From NCBI GenBank assembly GCA_031253365.1, contig JAIRWE010000089.1, positions 1-12,693 on the forward strand: DNA of 12,693 nt, written 5' to 3'. Within the stretch, counting starts at the first letter, position 1. Each line of letters opens with the position of its first letter. The notes below the pieces were generated by a model that was not told where the DNA came from, did no database searches, and worked only from the letters and a program-made list of their open reading frames with translations. Source of the stretch: Oscillospiraceae bacterium (GTDB lineage: Bacteria; Bacillota; Clostridia; Oscillospirales; Ruminococcaceae). The position numbers and the translations under genes were made by a program. Of this stretch, positions 1 to 5,545 are shown piece by piece.

Positions 1-145
1 CTAAATCGCAATGTCTTTTCGGCTGATTTTCCGTCATACTGCGTTAATTTTTCCTCAAATATCGCGGATATTATCGTCAAAATTGCCTTGTCTGACGAAA
101 AATCCACACAAAAATCCACTACAATTTAGTTTCGCAAGAGGTCTA
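1..145 (+). repeat. Terminal inverted repeat, left copy (MITE or IS end, truncated at window edge)
   Basis: This stretch matches the reverse complement of 12547-12691 at 142 of 145 positions; the differences are at 40, 120 and 127, each T here and C in the other copy. The inner end reads TTTAGTTTCGCAAGAGGTCT. The outer end of the right copy closes with ATTTAGTT, which also occurs at 124-131 near the inner end here, so the element itself seems to have terminal inverted repeats whose outer arm is cut off by the window edge. No transposase reading frame is visible. A small hairpin (AATATC, loop GCG, GATATT) lies at 58-72. The shape fits a MITE or the non-coding end of an IS5-like insertion sequence; the family assignment is inference. 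Confidence 0.8.
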
Positions 146-176
146 TTGAAAGCCGCCGTTACGTGAAAATCCGAAC

Positions 177-208
177 AACATCAAACGGCGCGCTGAAATC
201 AGCGCGCC
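177..208 (-). terminator. Probable intrinsic terminator after rplQ
   Basis: Bases 187-196 and 199-208 are perfect 10-base complements (GGCGCGCTGA / TCAGCGCGCC). Read on the minus strand they form a very GC-rich hairpin followed by GTTTGATGTT, a loose T-rich tract. It begins about 15 bases after the rplQ stop codon, the expected end of the alpha operon. The T tract is imperfect, so termination efficiency is uncertain. Confidence 0.75.
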
Positions 209-223
209 TTGCGTCACAGTCGT

Positions 224-562
224 TCAAACCAACTCGATTACCGCCATTTCCGCCGCGTCGCCGCGTCGCGGCCCCACGCGGATTATACGGGTGTAACCGC
301 CGTTCCTGTCGGCGTAACGCGGCGCGATTTCGTCAAACAGCTTCTTGGAAACCGACTCCTTCGTCACATACGCGAAAACCCGCCGCTTGGAACCGAGGTC
401 GTCCTTTTTCCCCGTCGTGATAATCTTTTCGACAACGCCGCGCAATTCCTTCGCCCGCGTGACCGTGGTTTTGATTTTCCCGTTTTCCAGTAAATGCGTC
501 GCCATCGCGCGCAACATCGCCCTTCTGTGCGCGGTGGGTCTGCCCAGTTTCCTCATGGCCAT
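224..562 (-). CDS. rplQ: 50S ribosomal protein L17
   Basis: L17 of the large ribosomal subunit, 112 residues, close to the usual bacterial length of about 115-125. The N-terminus MAMRKLGRPTAHRRAMLRAM and the internal TTVTRAKELRGVVEKIIT and GGYTRIIRVGPRRGDAAEMA segments are typical of the family, which binds 23S rRNA near the exit tunnel. The start is the ATG at 560-562, preceded on the minus strand by GGAAAGGGG at suitable spacing; an ATG two codons later is possible but less likely. It is the last gene of the alpha operon, 30 bases after the rpoA stop, and is followed by a terminator-like hairpin. Confidence 0.97.
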   Translation of the reverse strand: MAMRKLGRPTAHRRAMLRAMATHLLENGKIKTTVTRAKELRGVVEKIITTGKKDDLGSKRRVFAYVTKESVSKKLFDEIAPRYADRNGGYTRIIRVGPRRGDAAEMAVIELV

Positions 563-592
563 TTTATTCCCCTTTCCTCAAAGACAGCCTGC

Positions 593-1549
593 TTAAATTA
601 TTTCCTCGCTGGGGGCAAGGTCAAAGCCCAACGAAATCAGTTTCGCCCGCACCTCGTCAAAGGATTTTTTGCCCAAATTGCGAACCTTCATCATATCTTC
701 GGGCGATTTGGTGATTAAGTCGTCGACGGTGTTTATCGCCGCGCGTTTCAGGCAGTTGAACGAACGCACCGACAAATCCAAATCCTCGATTGTCATTTCA
801 AGGATTTTGTCTTTGTTCCTGTCTTCCTTTTCCGTCATAAGCTCGGGCTGGTCGTTGTTGTCGGACAGTTCCGTAAACAGCGACAAATGCTCGTTCAGCA
901 GCTTCGCCGCGTAAGAAATAGCCTCTTTGGCGGAAACGGTGCCGTCGGTCCACACCTCAATCGTCAGCTTGTCGAAGTCCGTGCGCTGACCCACGCGGGT
1001 GTTGTCAACCGAGTAATTCACCTTCAAAACAGGGGTGTATATGCTGTCCACCGCGATTACGCCGATGGCCGGCTGTAAAAGCTGCTTGTTCTTTTCCGCG
1101 GTGGCGTATCCCCTGCCGCCGTCGAAGGTGAGTTCCATATACAGCTTTGCGCCGGGTTCCAGCGTCGCGATGTGCATCCCCGGGTCCAATATTTCAATTT
1201 CGCTGTCGGTTTTTATATCTCCCGCCGTAACCTCGCACTCGCCTTCCGCTTCGATATAAACCGTTTTCGGGCATCCGCCGAATATTTTCGCGATTAAGCC
1301 CTTCACGTTAAGGATGATTTCCGTAACATCTTCCTTAACGCCGGGAATGGTAGAAAATTCATGCAATACGCCGTCAATCTTTACGGATGTAACCGCCACC
1401 CCGGGCAATGAAGAGAGCAAAACACGTCTTAAACTGTTGCCGAGCGTGTTCCCGAACCCGTGTTCAAGCGGTTCAAGACAAAACTTACCGTACTTGCCGT
1501 CGGGTTTCAAATCGGTTTTGATTTCCGATTTCTCTATTTTTTCAAGCAT
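593..1549 (-). CDS. rpoA: DNA-directed RNA polymerase subunit alpha
   Basis: Alpha subunit of RNA polymerase, 318 residues, full length. The N-terminal assembly domain (about 1-230) carries the family stretch EHGFGNTLGNSLRRVLLSSL near 29-48, used for dimerisation and for contacting beta and beta-prime. A charged linker (about 230-248) leads to the C-terminal helix-hairpin-helix domain (about 252-318) with SVRSFNCLKRA; R262, N265 and C266 sit where UP-element DNA-contacting residues are found. The ATG at 1547-1549 follows a strong GGAGGG site. It sits between rpsD and rplQ as in most bacteria, so its level is tied to that of ribosomal proteins. Confidence 0.98.
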   Translation of the reverse strand: MLEKIEKSEIKTDLKPDGKYGKFCLEPLEHGFGNTLGNSLRRVLLSSLPGVAVTSVKIDGVLHEFSTIPGVKEDVTEIILNVKGLIAKIFGGCPKTVYIEAEGECEVTAGDIKTDSEIEILDPGMHIATLEPGAKLYMELTFDGGRGYATAEKNKQLLQPAIGVIAVDSIYTPVLKVNYSVDNTRVGQRTDFDKLTIEVWTDGTVSAKEAISYAAKLLNEHLSLFTELSDNNDQPELMTEKEDRNKDKILEMTIEDLDLSVRSFNCLKRAAINTVDDLITKSPEDMMKVRNLGKKSFDEVRAKLISLGFDLAPSEEII

Positions 1550-1583
1550 TTACACAACCCTCCGTTATTAACTTGTCAAGTGA

Positions 1584-1611
1584 GGACGAACGTCGTCCGT
1601 TCGGCGCCGAA
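1584..1611. other. Two adjacent palindromes between rpsD and rpoA
   Basis: Bases 1584-1598 form a hairpin (GGACGA, loop ACG, TCGTCC). Bases 1600-1611 form a perfect 12-base palindrome, TTCGGCGCCGAA, ending next to the rpsD stop codon at 1613-1615. Neither is followed by a T tract on the minus strand, so simple termination is unlikely. They could stabilise or process the mRNA between rpsD and rpoA. The role is unknown. Confidence 0.5.
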
Positions 1612-1612
1612 A

Positions 1613-2218
1613 TTACTTGGAATAAAGCTCTATTACGAGATGTTCCTGAATATCGTAATCCAACTCGTCGCGCCCGAATTTCCCCGCCACCGTCGCGCAC
1701 TGGTTCTCTTTGTTCACTTCCAGCCACGTCGGAGCGGGTCTGCCCCTGGTCAGCTCGGCGATTTGCGCGAACTTCGGGCTTTTTTTGCTGCGCTCGTGCA
1801 AAGCGACGATATCGCCCTTCTTCACCCTGTAAGAGGGTATGTCGACCCGCTTCCCGTTTACGGTGAAATGCCCGTGCCCCACAAGCTGGCGCGCCTCGCG
1901 CCGGGTAAGCGCCATATTCATTCTGAAAACGACGTTGTCCAGACGGGATTCAAGCAACGCAAGCAGATTCTCGCCGGTTACGCCCTCCTCCTTGACGGCA
2001 AGCTCGTAATAGTGATAGAACTGCCTTTCCAGCACGCCGTATATGAACTTTAACTTTTGCTTTTCTTTGAGCTGCAACCCGTACTCCGAAACCTTCCTGC
2101 GGGAACTGCCCCCGCCGAATTTGCGCGTCGTTTCTTTTTTATGCGTGTAACCGAGTACCGCCGGACTTATCCCCAGCGACTTGCATTTTTTTGAAATCGG
2201 CTCTCTGTAAACCGCCAT
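1613..2218 (-). CDS. rpsD: 30S ribosomal protein S4
   Basis: S4, 201 residues, a primary 16S rRNA binding protein that nucleates 30S assembly and in many bacteria represses its own operon. The S4 RNA-binding domain lies at about 90-155 (LESRLDNVVFRMNMALTRRE, RQLVGHGHFTVNGKRVDIPS). The N-terminus MAVYREPISKKCKSLGIS lacks the four-cysteine zinc ribbon found in many S4 proteins; this zinc-less form is common in Ruminococcus-like Clostridia. The start ATG at 2216-2218 follows AAGGAGAGG. The gene lies 31 bases after pyrE, which separates it from its usual neighbour rpsK. Confidence 0.97.
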   Translation of the reverse strand: MAVYREPISKKCKSLGISPAVLGYTHKKETTRKFGGGSSRRKVSEYGLQLKEKQKLKFIYGVLERQFYHYYELAVKEEGVTGENLLALLESRLDNVVFRMNMALTRREARQLVGHGHFTVNGKRVDIPSYRVKKGDIVALHERSKKSPKFAQIAELTRGRPAPTWLEVNKENQCATVAGKFGRDELDYDIQEHLVIELYSK

Positions 2219-2249
2219 GTTTTCCTCTCCTTGTTAAACAAAATTTTCC

Positions 2250-2939
2250 TTACTTAATACGCAAACCGTATTCGTTCAGATATTCGCGCATCCTCGCGGC
2301 GTTGGCGGGCGCGTCGGAAATGGGTGAATTTTCAAGATAGTCTATAATATCCCACGCGCTCGCGACGGAATAAACGCCTATGCCGTAATCGCTTTTGATT
2401 TGCTCGGTCGCGCTCAGAACGCCGGTTCCCCTTTCCATTCGGTCGATTGAAATATAAAGCGCGGTGATTTTCGCGCGAACGCCGAGTTTTTCCATTAACG
2501 AAACGACTTCGCGCACGGACGTTCCCGCCGTCGTAACGTCTTCGACAATCGCCACGCGGTCGCCGTCTTTCGGGACATAACCCAGTATAATGTTCCCCTC
2601 GCCGTGTTCCTTAATCTCCTTGCGGTTAAACGAAACGTTCGGGTTCAAGCCCCGCGAGGAGAGTTTAACCGCCGTGACCGCGGCAAGCGGTATGCCTTTA
2701 TAGGCGGGACCGAACAAGGCGTCGATTTTAAGCCCTTCCGTTTCGTTCAAAGAGTTTTGTATGAGTTCCGCGTAAAAATCACCCAGCCTTGAAAGCTGTT
2801 CGCCGGTTTTATACTCGCCCGTGTTAATGAAATAAGGCGACTTGCGCCCGCTTTTAAGGGTAAAATCCCCGAAAAGCAACGCGCCGGCTTCAACCATGAA
2901 ATCCAAAAATCTTGAACATAAAGCGCGCTCGTCCCTCAC
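2250..2939 (-). CDS. pyrE: Orotate phosphoribosyltransferase
   Basis: Joins orotate to PRPP to give orotidine 5-phosphate in de novo pyrimidine synthesis; cytosolic, normally a dimer. 229 residues. The PRPP-binding motif is VAIVEDVTTAGTS at 129-141, and the catalytic loop RKEIKEHGEG (106-115) holds K107, K110 and H112. FGPAYKGIPLA (76-86) and an N-terminal TLKSGRKSPYFINTG segment also fit the family. I take the start as GTG at 2937-2939, four bases after the rpsK stop, with AAGGG upstream inside rpsK; the next ATG (residue 15) would remove part of the conserved N-terminal helix. Its place between rpsK and rpsD is unusual and implies co-expression with ribosomal proteins. Confidence 0.95.
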   Translation of the reverse strand: MRDERALCSRFLDFMVEAGALLFGDFTLKSGRKSPYFINTGEYKTGEQLSRLGDFYAELIQNSLNETEGLKIDALFGPAYKGIPLAAVTAVKLSSRGLNPNVSFNRKEIKEHGEGNIILGYVPKDGDRVAIVEDVTTAGTSVREVVSLMEKLGVRAKITALYISIDRMERGTGVLSATEQIKSDYGIGVYSVASAWDIIDYLENSPISDAPANAARMREYLNEYGLRIK

Positions 2940-2943
2940 GCCG

Positions 2944-3360
2944 TCACACCCTTCTGCGTTTGGGCGGGCGGCAACCGTTATGGGGAATGGGGGTTACGTC
3001 TTTAATCATCCTCACTTCAAGACCCGCCGTCTGCAAAGCGCGTATCGCCGCCTCCCTCCCGGAACCGGGACCCTTGACAAAGACTTCGACGGTTTTCAGC
3101 CCGTGTTCCATCGCGGCTCTCGCCGCCGTTTCCGCCGCCGAAGACGCCGCAAAAGGGGTGGATTTGCGCGAACCTCTGAAACCCAGACCGCCCGCCGACG
3201 CCCACGAAAGCGCGTTACCCTGCAAGTCGGTTATGGTAACGATTGTATTGTTAAACGTGGACTGAATATGCGCCGAACCGTTCTCGATGTTTTTGCGCTC
3301 GCGCCGCCTGCGAATGACCGGCTTCTTCCCGCCGCCGCCTTTGCCGCCTTGTTTAGCCAT
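2944..3360 (-). CDS. rpsK: 30S ribosomal protein S11
   Basis: S11, 138 residues, part of the 30S platform near the mRNA exit and the Shine-Dalgarno helix. Conserved segments include HIQSTFNNTIVTITD, the SWASAGGLGFRGSRKSTPFA block and the C-terminal DVTPIPHNGCRPPKRRRV. The N-terminus is a short glycine- and lysine-rich tail (MAKQGGKGGGGKK). The start ATG at 3358-3360 follows GGAGGAAC, 14 bases after the rpsM stop. Its TGA is only four bases before the GTG start of pyrE, so the two are probably translationally coupled. Confidence 0.98.
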   Translation of the reverse strand: MAKQGGKGGGGKKPVIRRRRERKNIENGSAHIQSTFNNTIVTITDLQGNALSWASAGGLGFRGSRKSTPFAASSAAETAARAAMEHGLKTVEVFVKGPGSGREAAIRALQTAGLEVRMIKDVTPIPHNGCRPPKRRRV

Positions 3361-3374
3361 GCTGTTCCTCCATA

Positions 3375-3746
3375 CTATTTCTTCTTGTTGGCGATGGTCT
3401 TCCTCGGACCTTTCCTCGTTCTCGCGTTTGTTTTCGTTCGTTGACCGCGAACAGGCAAGCCCTTGCGGTGACGAATACCGCGGTAGCAGTTTATTTCAAC
3501 CAGACGCTTTATGTTAAGCGCGGTTTCGCGCCTCAGGTCGCCTTCAACCGGATACCCCGCGGAGTCGATGACTTCGCGGATTTTGGCTTCTTCGGCGTCG
3601 GTGAGGTCTTTAACCCTTGTATCGGGGTTGACGCCCGCCGCCGCCAAAATATCGTTCGAGGTTTTTCTCCCTATACCGAAAACGTATGTCAACCCGATTT
3701 CGATGCGCTTTTCTTTCGGTAAATCCACGCCGGAAATTCTCGCCAT
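3375..3746 (-). CDS. rpsM: 30S ribosomal protein S13
   Basis: S13, 123 residues, in the head of the 30S subunit where it contacts the P-site tRNA and forms bridges to the 50S subunit. It starts MARISGVDLPKEKRIEIGLT and contains the helix-two-turn-helix region YVFGIGRKTSNDIL. The basic tail from RGIRHRKGLPVRGQRTKTNA to the end reaches toward tRNA in known structures. The ATG at 3744-3746 is preceded by AGGAGGG. It lies 40 bases after rpmJ, in the conserved infA-rpmJ-rpsM-rpsK order. Confidence 0.98.
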   Translation of the reverse strand: MARISGVDLPKEKRIEIGLTYVFGIGRKTSNDILAAAGVNPDTRVKDLTDAEEAKIREVIDSAGYPVEGDLRRETALNIKRLVEINCYRGIRHRKGLPVRGQRTKTNARTRKGPRKTIANKKK

Positions 3747-3786
3747 TATAATAACCCTCCTATAATTTTTCCCGCGAACACGACTT

Positions 3787-3900
3787 TCAGCCCTGCCTTT
3801 GCTTGTGTTTCGGCACCTTACAAATAACCATAACCTTGCCGTGACGTTTGATAATCTTGCATTTATCGCACATAGGCTTAACCGACGGTCTGACTTTCAT
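3787..3900 (-). CDS. rpmJ: 50S ribosomal protein L36, zinc type
   Basis: A 37-residue gene found by reading the gap between infA and rpsM. The peptide begins MKVRPSVKPMCDKCKIIKRH and ends KHKQRQG. C11, C14, C27 and H32 make the classical zinc-binding set of L36, the smallest large-subunit protein. The ATG at 3898-3900 follows a near-perfect AAGGAGGG site. It is the standard neighbour of rpsM. The zinc form suggests that any zinc-free paralogue for zinc starvation would be elsewhere in the genome. Confidence 0.97.
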   Translation of the reverse strand: MKVRPSVKPMCDKCKIIKRHGKVMVICKVPKHKQRQG

Positions 3901-3918
3901 TGCCTGTCCCTCCTTAAA

Positions 3919-4024
3919 CGCTGTTTCGCTCCCCGCGTAATTTCGCCTTCCCGACGCCGTTTCGCTCCCGCATGATTTCGCCTTCCCGACGCCGTTTCGC
4001 TCCCGCGTGATTTCGCCTTCCCGA
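3919..4024. repeat. Three-copy 35-bp tandem repeat between infA and rpmJ
   Basis: Three consecutive units lie at 3919-3954 (36 bases, one extra C), 3955-3989 and 3990-4024. Units 2 and 3 differ at one base. Each begins CGC(C/T)GTTTCGCTCC and ends TTTCGCCTTCCCGA. A degenerate fourth copy seems to continue into the 3-prime end of infA from 4025. The repeat fills nearly all of the infA-rpmJ gap but stops before the rpmJ ribosome binding site. There are no varied spacers, so this is not a CRISPR array. Function unknown. Confidence 0.9.
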
Positions 4025-4026
4025 CG

Positions 4027-4245
4027 CTATTTGGCTCTCCAAGTGATTCTGCCCTTTGTCAAATCGTAGGGCGACATTTCAACCGTGACCCTGTCCCCCG
4101 GTAGTATGCGTATGAAATTCATCCTCAGCTTCCCGCTGACGTGGGCGAGTATTTTATGCCCGTTTGAAAGCTCGACCTTGAACATCGCGTTGGGCAGCGC
4201 TTCAAGAATTATGCCTTCAACCTCGATTACGTCCTCTTTTGACAA
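4027..4245 (-). CDS. infA: Translation initiation factor IF-1
   Basis: IF-1, 72 residues, an OB-fold protein that occupies the 30S A site during initiation. The sequence MSKEDVIEVEGIILEALPNA and the segments KILAHVSGKLRMNFIRILPGD and SPYDLTKGRITWR are family-typical. The start is TTG at 4243-4245; it gives the standard MSK(E/D)DVIE N-terminus and has GGAGGAG nine bases upstream, while no in-frame ATG fits. The start lies one base after the stop of the KOW gene, suggesting translational coupling. The last codons resemble the tandem repeat that follows. Confidence 0.96.
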   Translation of the reverse strand: MSKEDVIEVEGIILEALPNAMFKVELSNGHKILAHVSGKLRMNFIRILPGDRVTVEMSPYDLTKGRITWRAK

Positions 4246-4246
4246 A

Positions 4247-4540
4247 TCAAGTCACTCCTCCCCCGTTCGGTTCGCCGTCCGCTTCCTCTTCCCCCGCGTC
4301 CGCGAAATTATACCCCCACAGCGCTTTCCTGAGCGCCTTATCCGTCAACGCGTCGACCCGAATCGTTTTGCGGGTGATTTCGACGTGTTTTATGTTCTTC
4401 TTTTTCGGGCTCGCGACTTTGCGCCGCCTGCCGTCCGCTATATACACGAACCCCGCTTCGCGCTTGACCGCCGCGTACCACGAACCCTTATCGTGCCCCG
4501 CGACGCTTTTGACCAAAAAATACCTTTCTTCCTTCTCCAT
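4247..4540 (-). CDS. KOW-domain RNA-binding protein (L14e/L27e-like)
   Basis: A 97-residue protein of the KOW-domain family that sits just before infA in many Bacillota, annotated as L14e/L6e/L27e-like or simply as KOW-domain RNA-binding protein. The segments LVKSVAGHDKGSWYAAVKRE, FVYIADGRRRKVASPKKKNI and the C-terminal DKALRKAL are typical. It is probably a ribosome-associated or rRNA-binding protein; the precise function is not established. The tail (about 80-97) is acidic then glycine-rich. I use the ATG at 4538-4540, two bases after the stop of the upstream gene, because it gives the family N-terminus; an upstream in-frame ATG would add 22 unrelated residues overlapping that gene. The ribosome binding site is weak, so coupling is likely. 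Confidence 0.88.
   Translation of the reverse strand: MEKEERYFLVKSVAGHDKGSWYAAVKREAGFVYIADGRRRKVASPKKKNIKHVEITRKTIRVDALTDKALRKALWGYNFADAGEEEADGEPNGGGVT
4255..4264 (-). promoter_or_regulatory. Ribosome binding site of infA
   Basis: On the minus strand GGGGGAGGAG ends nine bases before the TTG codon at 4243-4245. This strong site inside the end of the KOW gene supports the non-ATG start of infA. Confidence 0.7.
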
Positions 4541-4542
4541 AC

Positions 4543-5193
4543 CTAACCCAAAATACCGATAAGCCCCATCACCAACCCGATAAGCCCCACGACCCAACCC
4601 GACCATTTAATAAAGTTATCCCTTTTTTCTTTTTTGTCGTCTTTCTTTTTTAACCTCTGAAGGACGCCTTCTTTTTGTTTAATATATTCGCCGAGTTCAG
4701 CCGAAGCGTTGTACGCTTCCTCGTACAGGCCGTATATTTCGTCGTCTGATTTCCCCTCTTGAAGCTCGCTTTTCTTCGCTTCAAAAAATTTGTCCGTCGC
4801 GAGTTTTTTCATGTCGGATGCTTTTATTATAAACTCGCCGTTGTCAACCTCGCGCAAATCGTAACCGCCGTAATATTCCTTAAATCTTTTATATGCTTCC
4901 AAATGCGAAATGCACAGATATTTGTAACAATCAAATATCGCGCGCTTTACATGACCGCCCGCTTTATCGATGTTTCGGCTTCTTTCTTCCTCGCTTTGAT
5001 AAACAAATCCCTTAGCCAAATGCGTAAATATCGCCCGAACCTCGTTCAATATTTCTACGGGAAATTCCCCGTCCGTCAACTCAAGCTCAAACATATAAGG
5101 AGAAACGACATTCATATACTGTCTGAAAATATCTTCTACCTTGTTATCGTCACTCCCCGGATTTAATAAATCTGAACTCCCAACGACTTCCAT
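4543..5193 (-). CDS. Unrecognised protein with C-terminal membrane anchor (second cassette gene)
   Basis: I do not recognise this 216-residue protein. The first 20 residues are polar and acidic. Residues 21-110 look helical, with the region around EVRAIFTHLAKGF (51-63) and AGGHVKRAIFDCYKYLC (78-94) likely to be the conserved core. A charged helical stretch at about 125-192, possibly coiled coil, ends in a very basic run (LKKKDDKKEKRD, 181-192). It is followed by one hydrophobic, glycine-rich segment (about 197-216) that runs to the last residue, so it looks tail-anchored with the bulk in the cytosol. It starts three bases after the small upstream gene and stops two bases before the KOW gene. 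The map-KOW interval does not normally hold such a gene. A toxin or defence effector is one possibility, unproven. Confidence 0.75.
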   Translation of the reverse strand: MEVVGSSDLLNPGSDDNKVEDIFRQYMNVVSPYMFELELTDGEFPVEILNEVRAIFTHLAKGFVYQSEEERSRNIDKAGGHVKRAIFDCYKYLCISHLEAYKRFKEYYGGYDLREVDNGEFIIKASDMKKLATDKFFEAKKSELQEGKSDDEIYGLYEEAYNASAELGEYIKQKEGVLQRLKKKDDKKEKRDNFIKWSGWVVGLIGLVMGLIGILG

Positions 5194-5196
5194 ACT

Positions 5197-5442
5197 TTAT
5201 TTTACCCTTTTCAGATTTTCAAATTTTTCGTCTAAATCTTGAAATGTTCTGATTTTTCTGCGAGCGAGCAGGGGATTCCCCCGCCCGATTTTACGGGAAC
5301 CCGCTTCCTTGGGAAAACCGATGTGAGGATGCGCCTTTTTTACGTAAGCCATCTCCTCGTCGTGGCTCATAGCCAATATCTCTTCGTATTCAAGCCCCGT
5401 GCTGCGTTTGAGCGTGGTTTTGGTCTTTTCTTTCAGATACAT
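5197..5442 (-). CDS. Unrecognised small basic protein (first cassette gene)
   Basis: An 81-residue, lysine-rich protein I cannot assign with confidence. It has a predicted helical N-half (TGLEYEEILAMSHDEEMAYV, 15-34), a proline and glycine middle, and a striking motif GRGNPLLARRKIRTFQDLDE at 53-72 that looks like a conserved nucleic-acid or partner-binding element. I choose the ATG at 5440-5442 because AAAGGAG lies six bases upstream. An in-frame ATG at 5491-5493 has no such site, falls within an inverted repeat and would leave a leader of under 20 bases after the predicted promoter. It is the first gene after that promoter and lies three bases from the 216-residue gene, so the pair resembles a small regulator or antitoxin followed by its partner. 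That analogy is inference. Confidence 0.75.
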   Translation of the reverse strand: MYLKEKTKTTLKRSTGLEYEEILAMSHDEEMAYVKKAHPHIGFPKEAGSRKIGRGNPLLARRKIRTFQDLDEKFENLKRVK

Positions 5443-5448
5443 AACTTG

Positions 5449-5455
5449 CTCCTTT
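5449..5455 (-). promoter_or_regulatory. Ribosome binding site of the first cassette gene
   Basis: AAAGGAG on the minus strand, six bases before the ATG at 5440-5442. It decides the start in favour of the shorter 81-residue product. Confidence 0.8.
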
Positions 5456-5459
5456 ACCG

Positions 5460-5499
5460 ATATGTGGTTTACGCTTTTCCCGCTTATAACCATACATAT
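5460..5499. promoter_or_regulatory. Imperfect inverted repeat in the cassette leader (possible operator or mRNA hairpin)
   Basis: On the plus strand ATATGTGGTT (5460-5469) is mirrored by AACCA (5488-5492), a two-base bulge TA, and CATAT (5495-5499), around an 18-base centre. It lies between the predicted transcription start near 5510 and the ribosome binding site at 5449-5455. It could be a binding site for autoregulation by a cassette protein, or a leader stem affecting translation. Only the symmetry is observed. Confidence 0.5.
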
Positions 5500-5516
5500 A
5501 GATTATAAATAAGCCC

Positions 5517-5545
5517 ATTATACCACAACGTGTATTCGTTTTCAA
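5517..5545 (-). promoter_or_regulatory. Sigma-A type promoter before the two-gene cassette
   Basis: On the minus strand TTGAAA (5540-5545), a 17-base spacer and TATAAT (5517-5522) make a near-consensus vegetative promoter. The -35 box overlaps the map stop codon at 5542-5544. Transcription would begin near 5510, giving a leader of about 68 bases before the 81-residue gene, and would also feed the KOW gene, infA, rpmJ and the alpha operon. Confidence 0.8.

Noticed and set aside
1556..1582. TTGACA upstream of rpoA as an internal promoter
   Set aside because: With 17-base spacing the -10 position reads TGTGTA and overlaps the rpoA start region, so it is not credible as the rpoA promoter.
3919..4024. 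CRISPR array
   Set aside because: The repeats are directly adjacent with no spacers, and no cas genes are present.
4541..4606. Longer start for the KOW-domain protein
   Set aside because: The added 22 residues are the shadow of the membrane segment codons of the upstream gene and do not match the family N-terminus.
5443..5493. Upstream ATG of the first cassette gene
   Set aside because: There is no ribosome binding site, it lies within the inverted repeat, and it would start less than 20 bases after the predicted transcription start.
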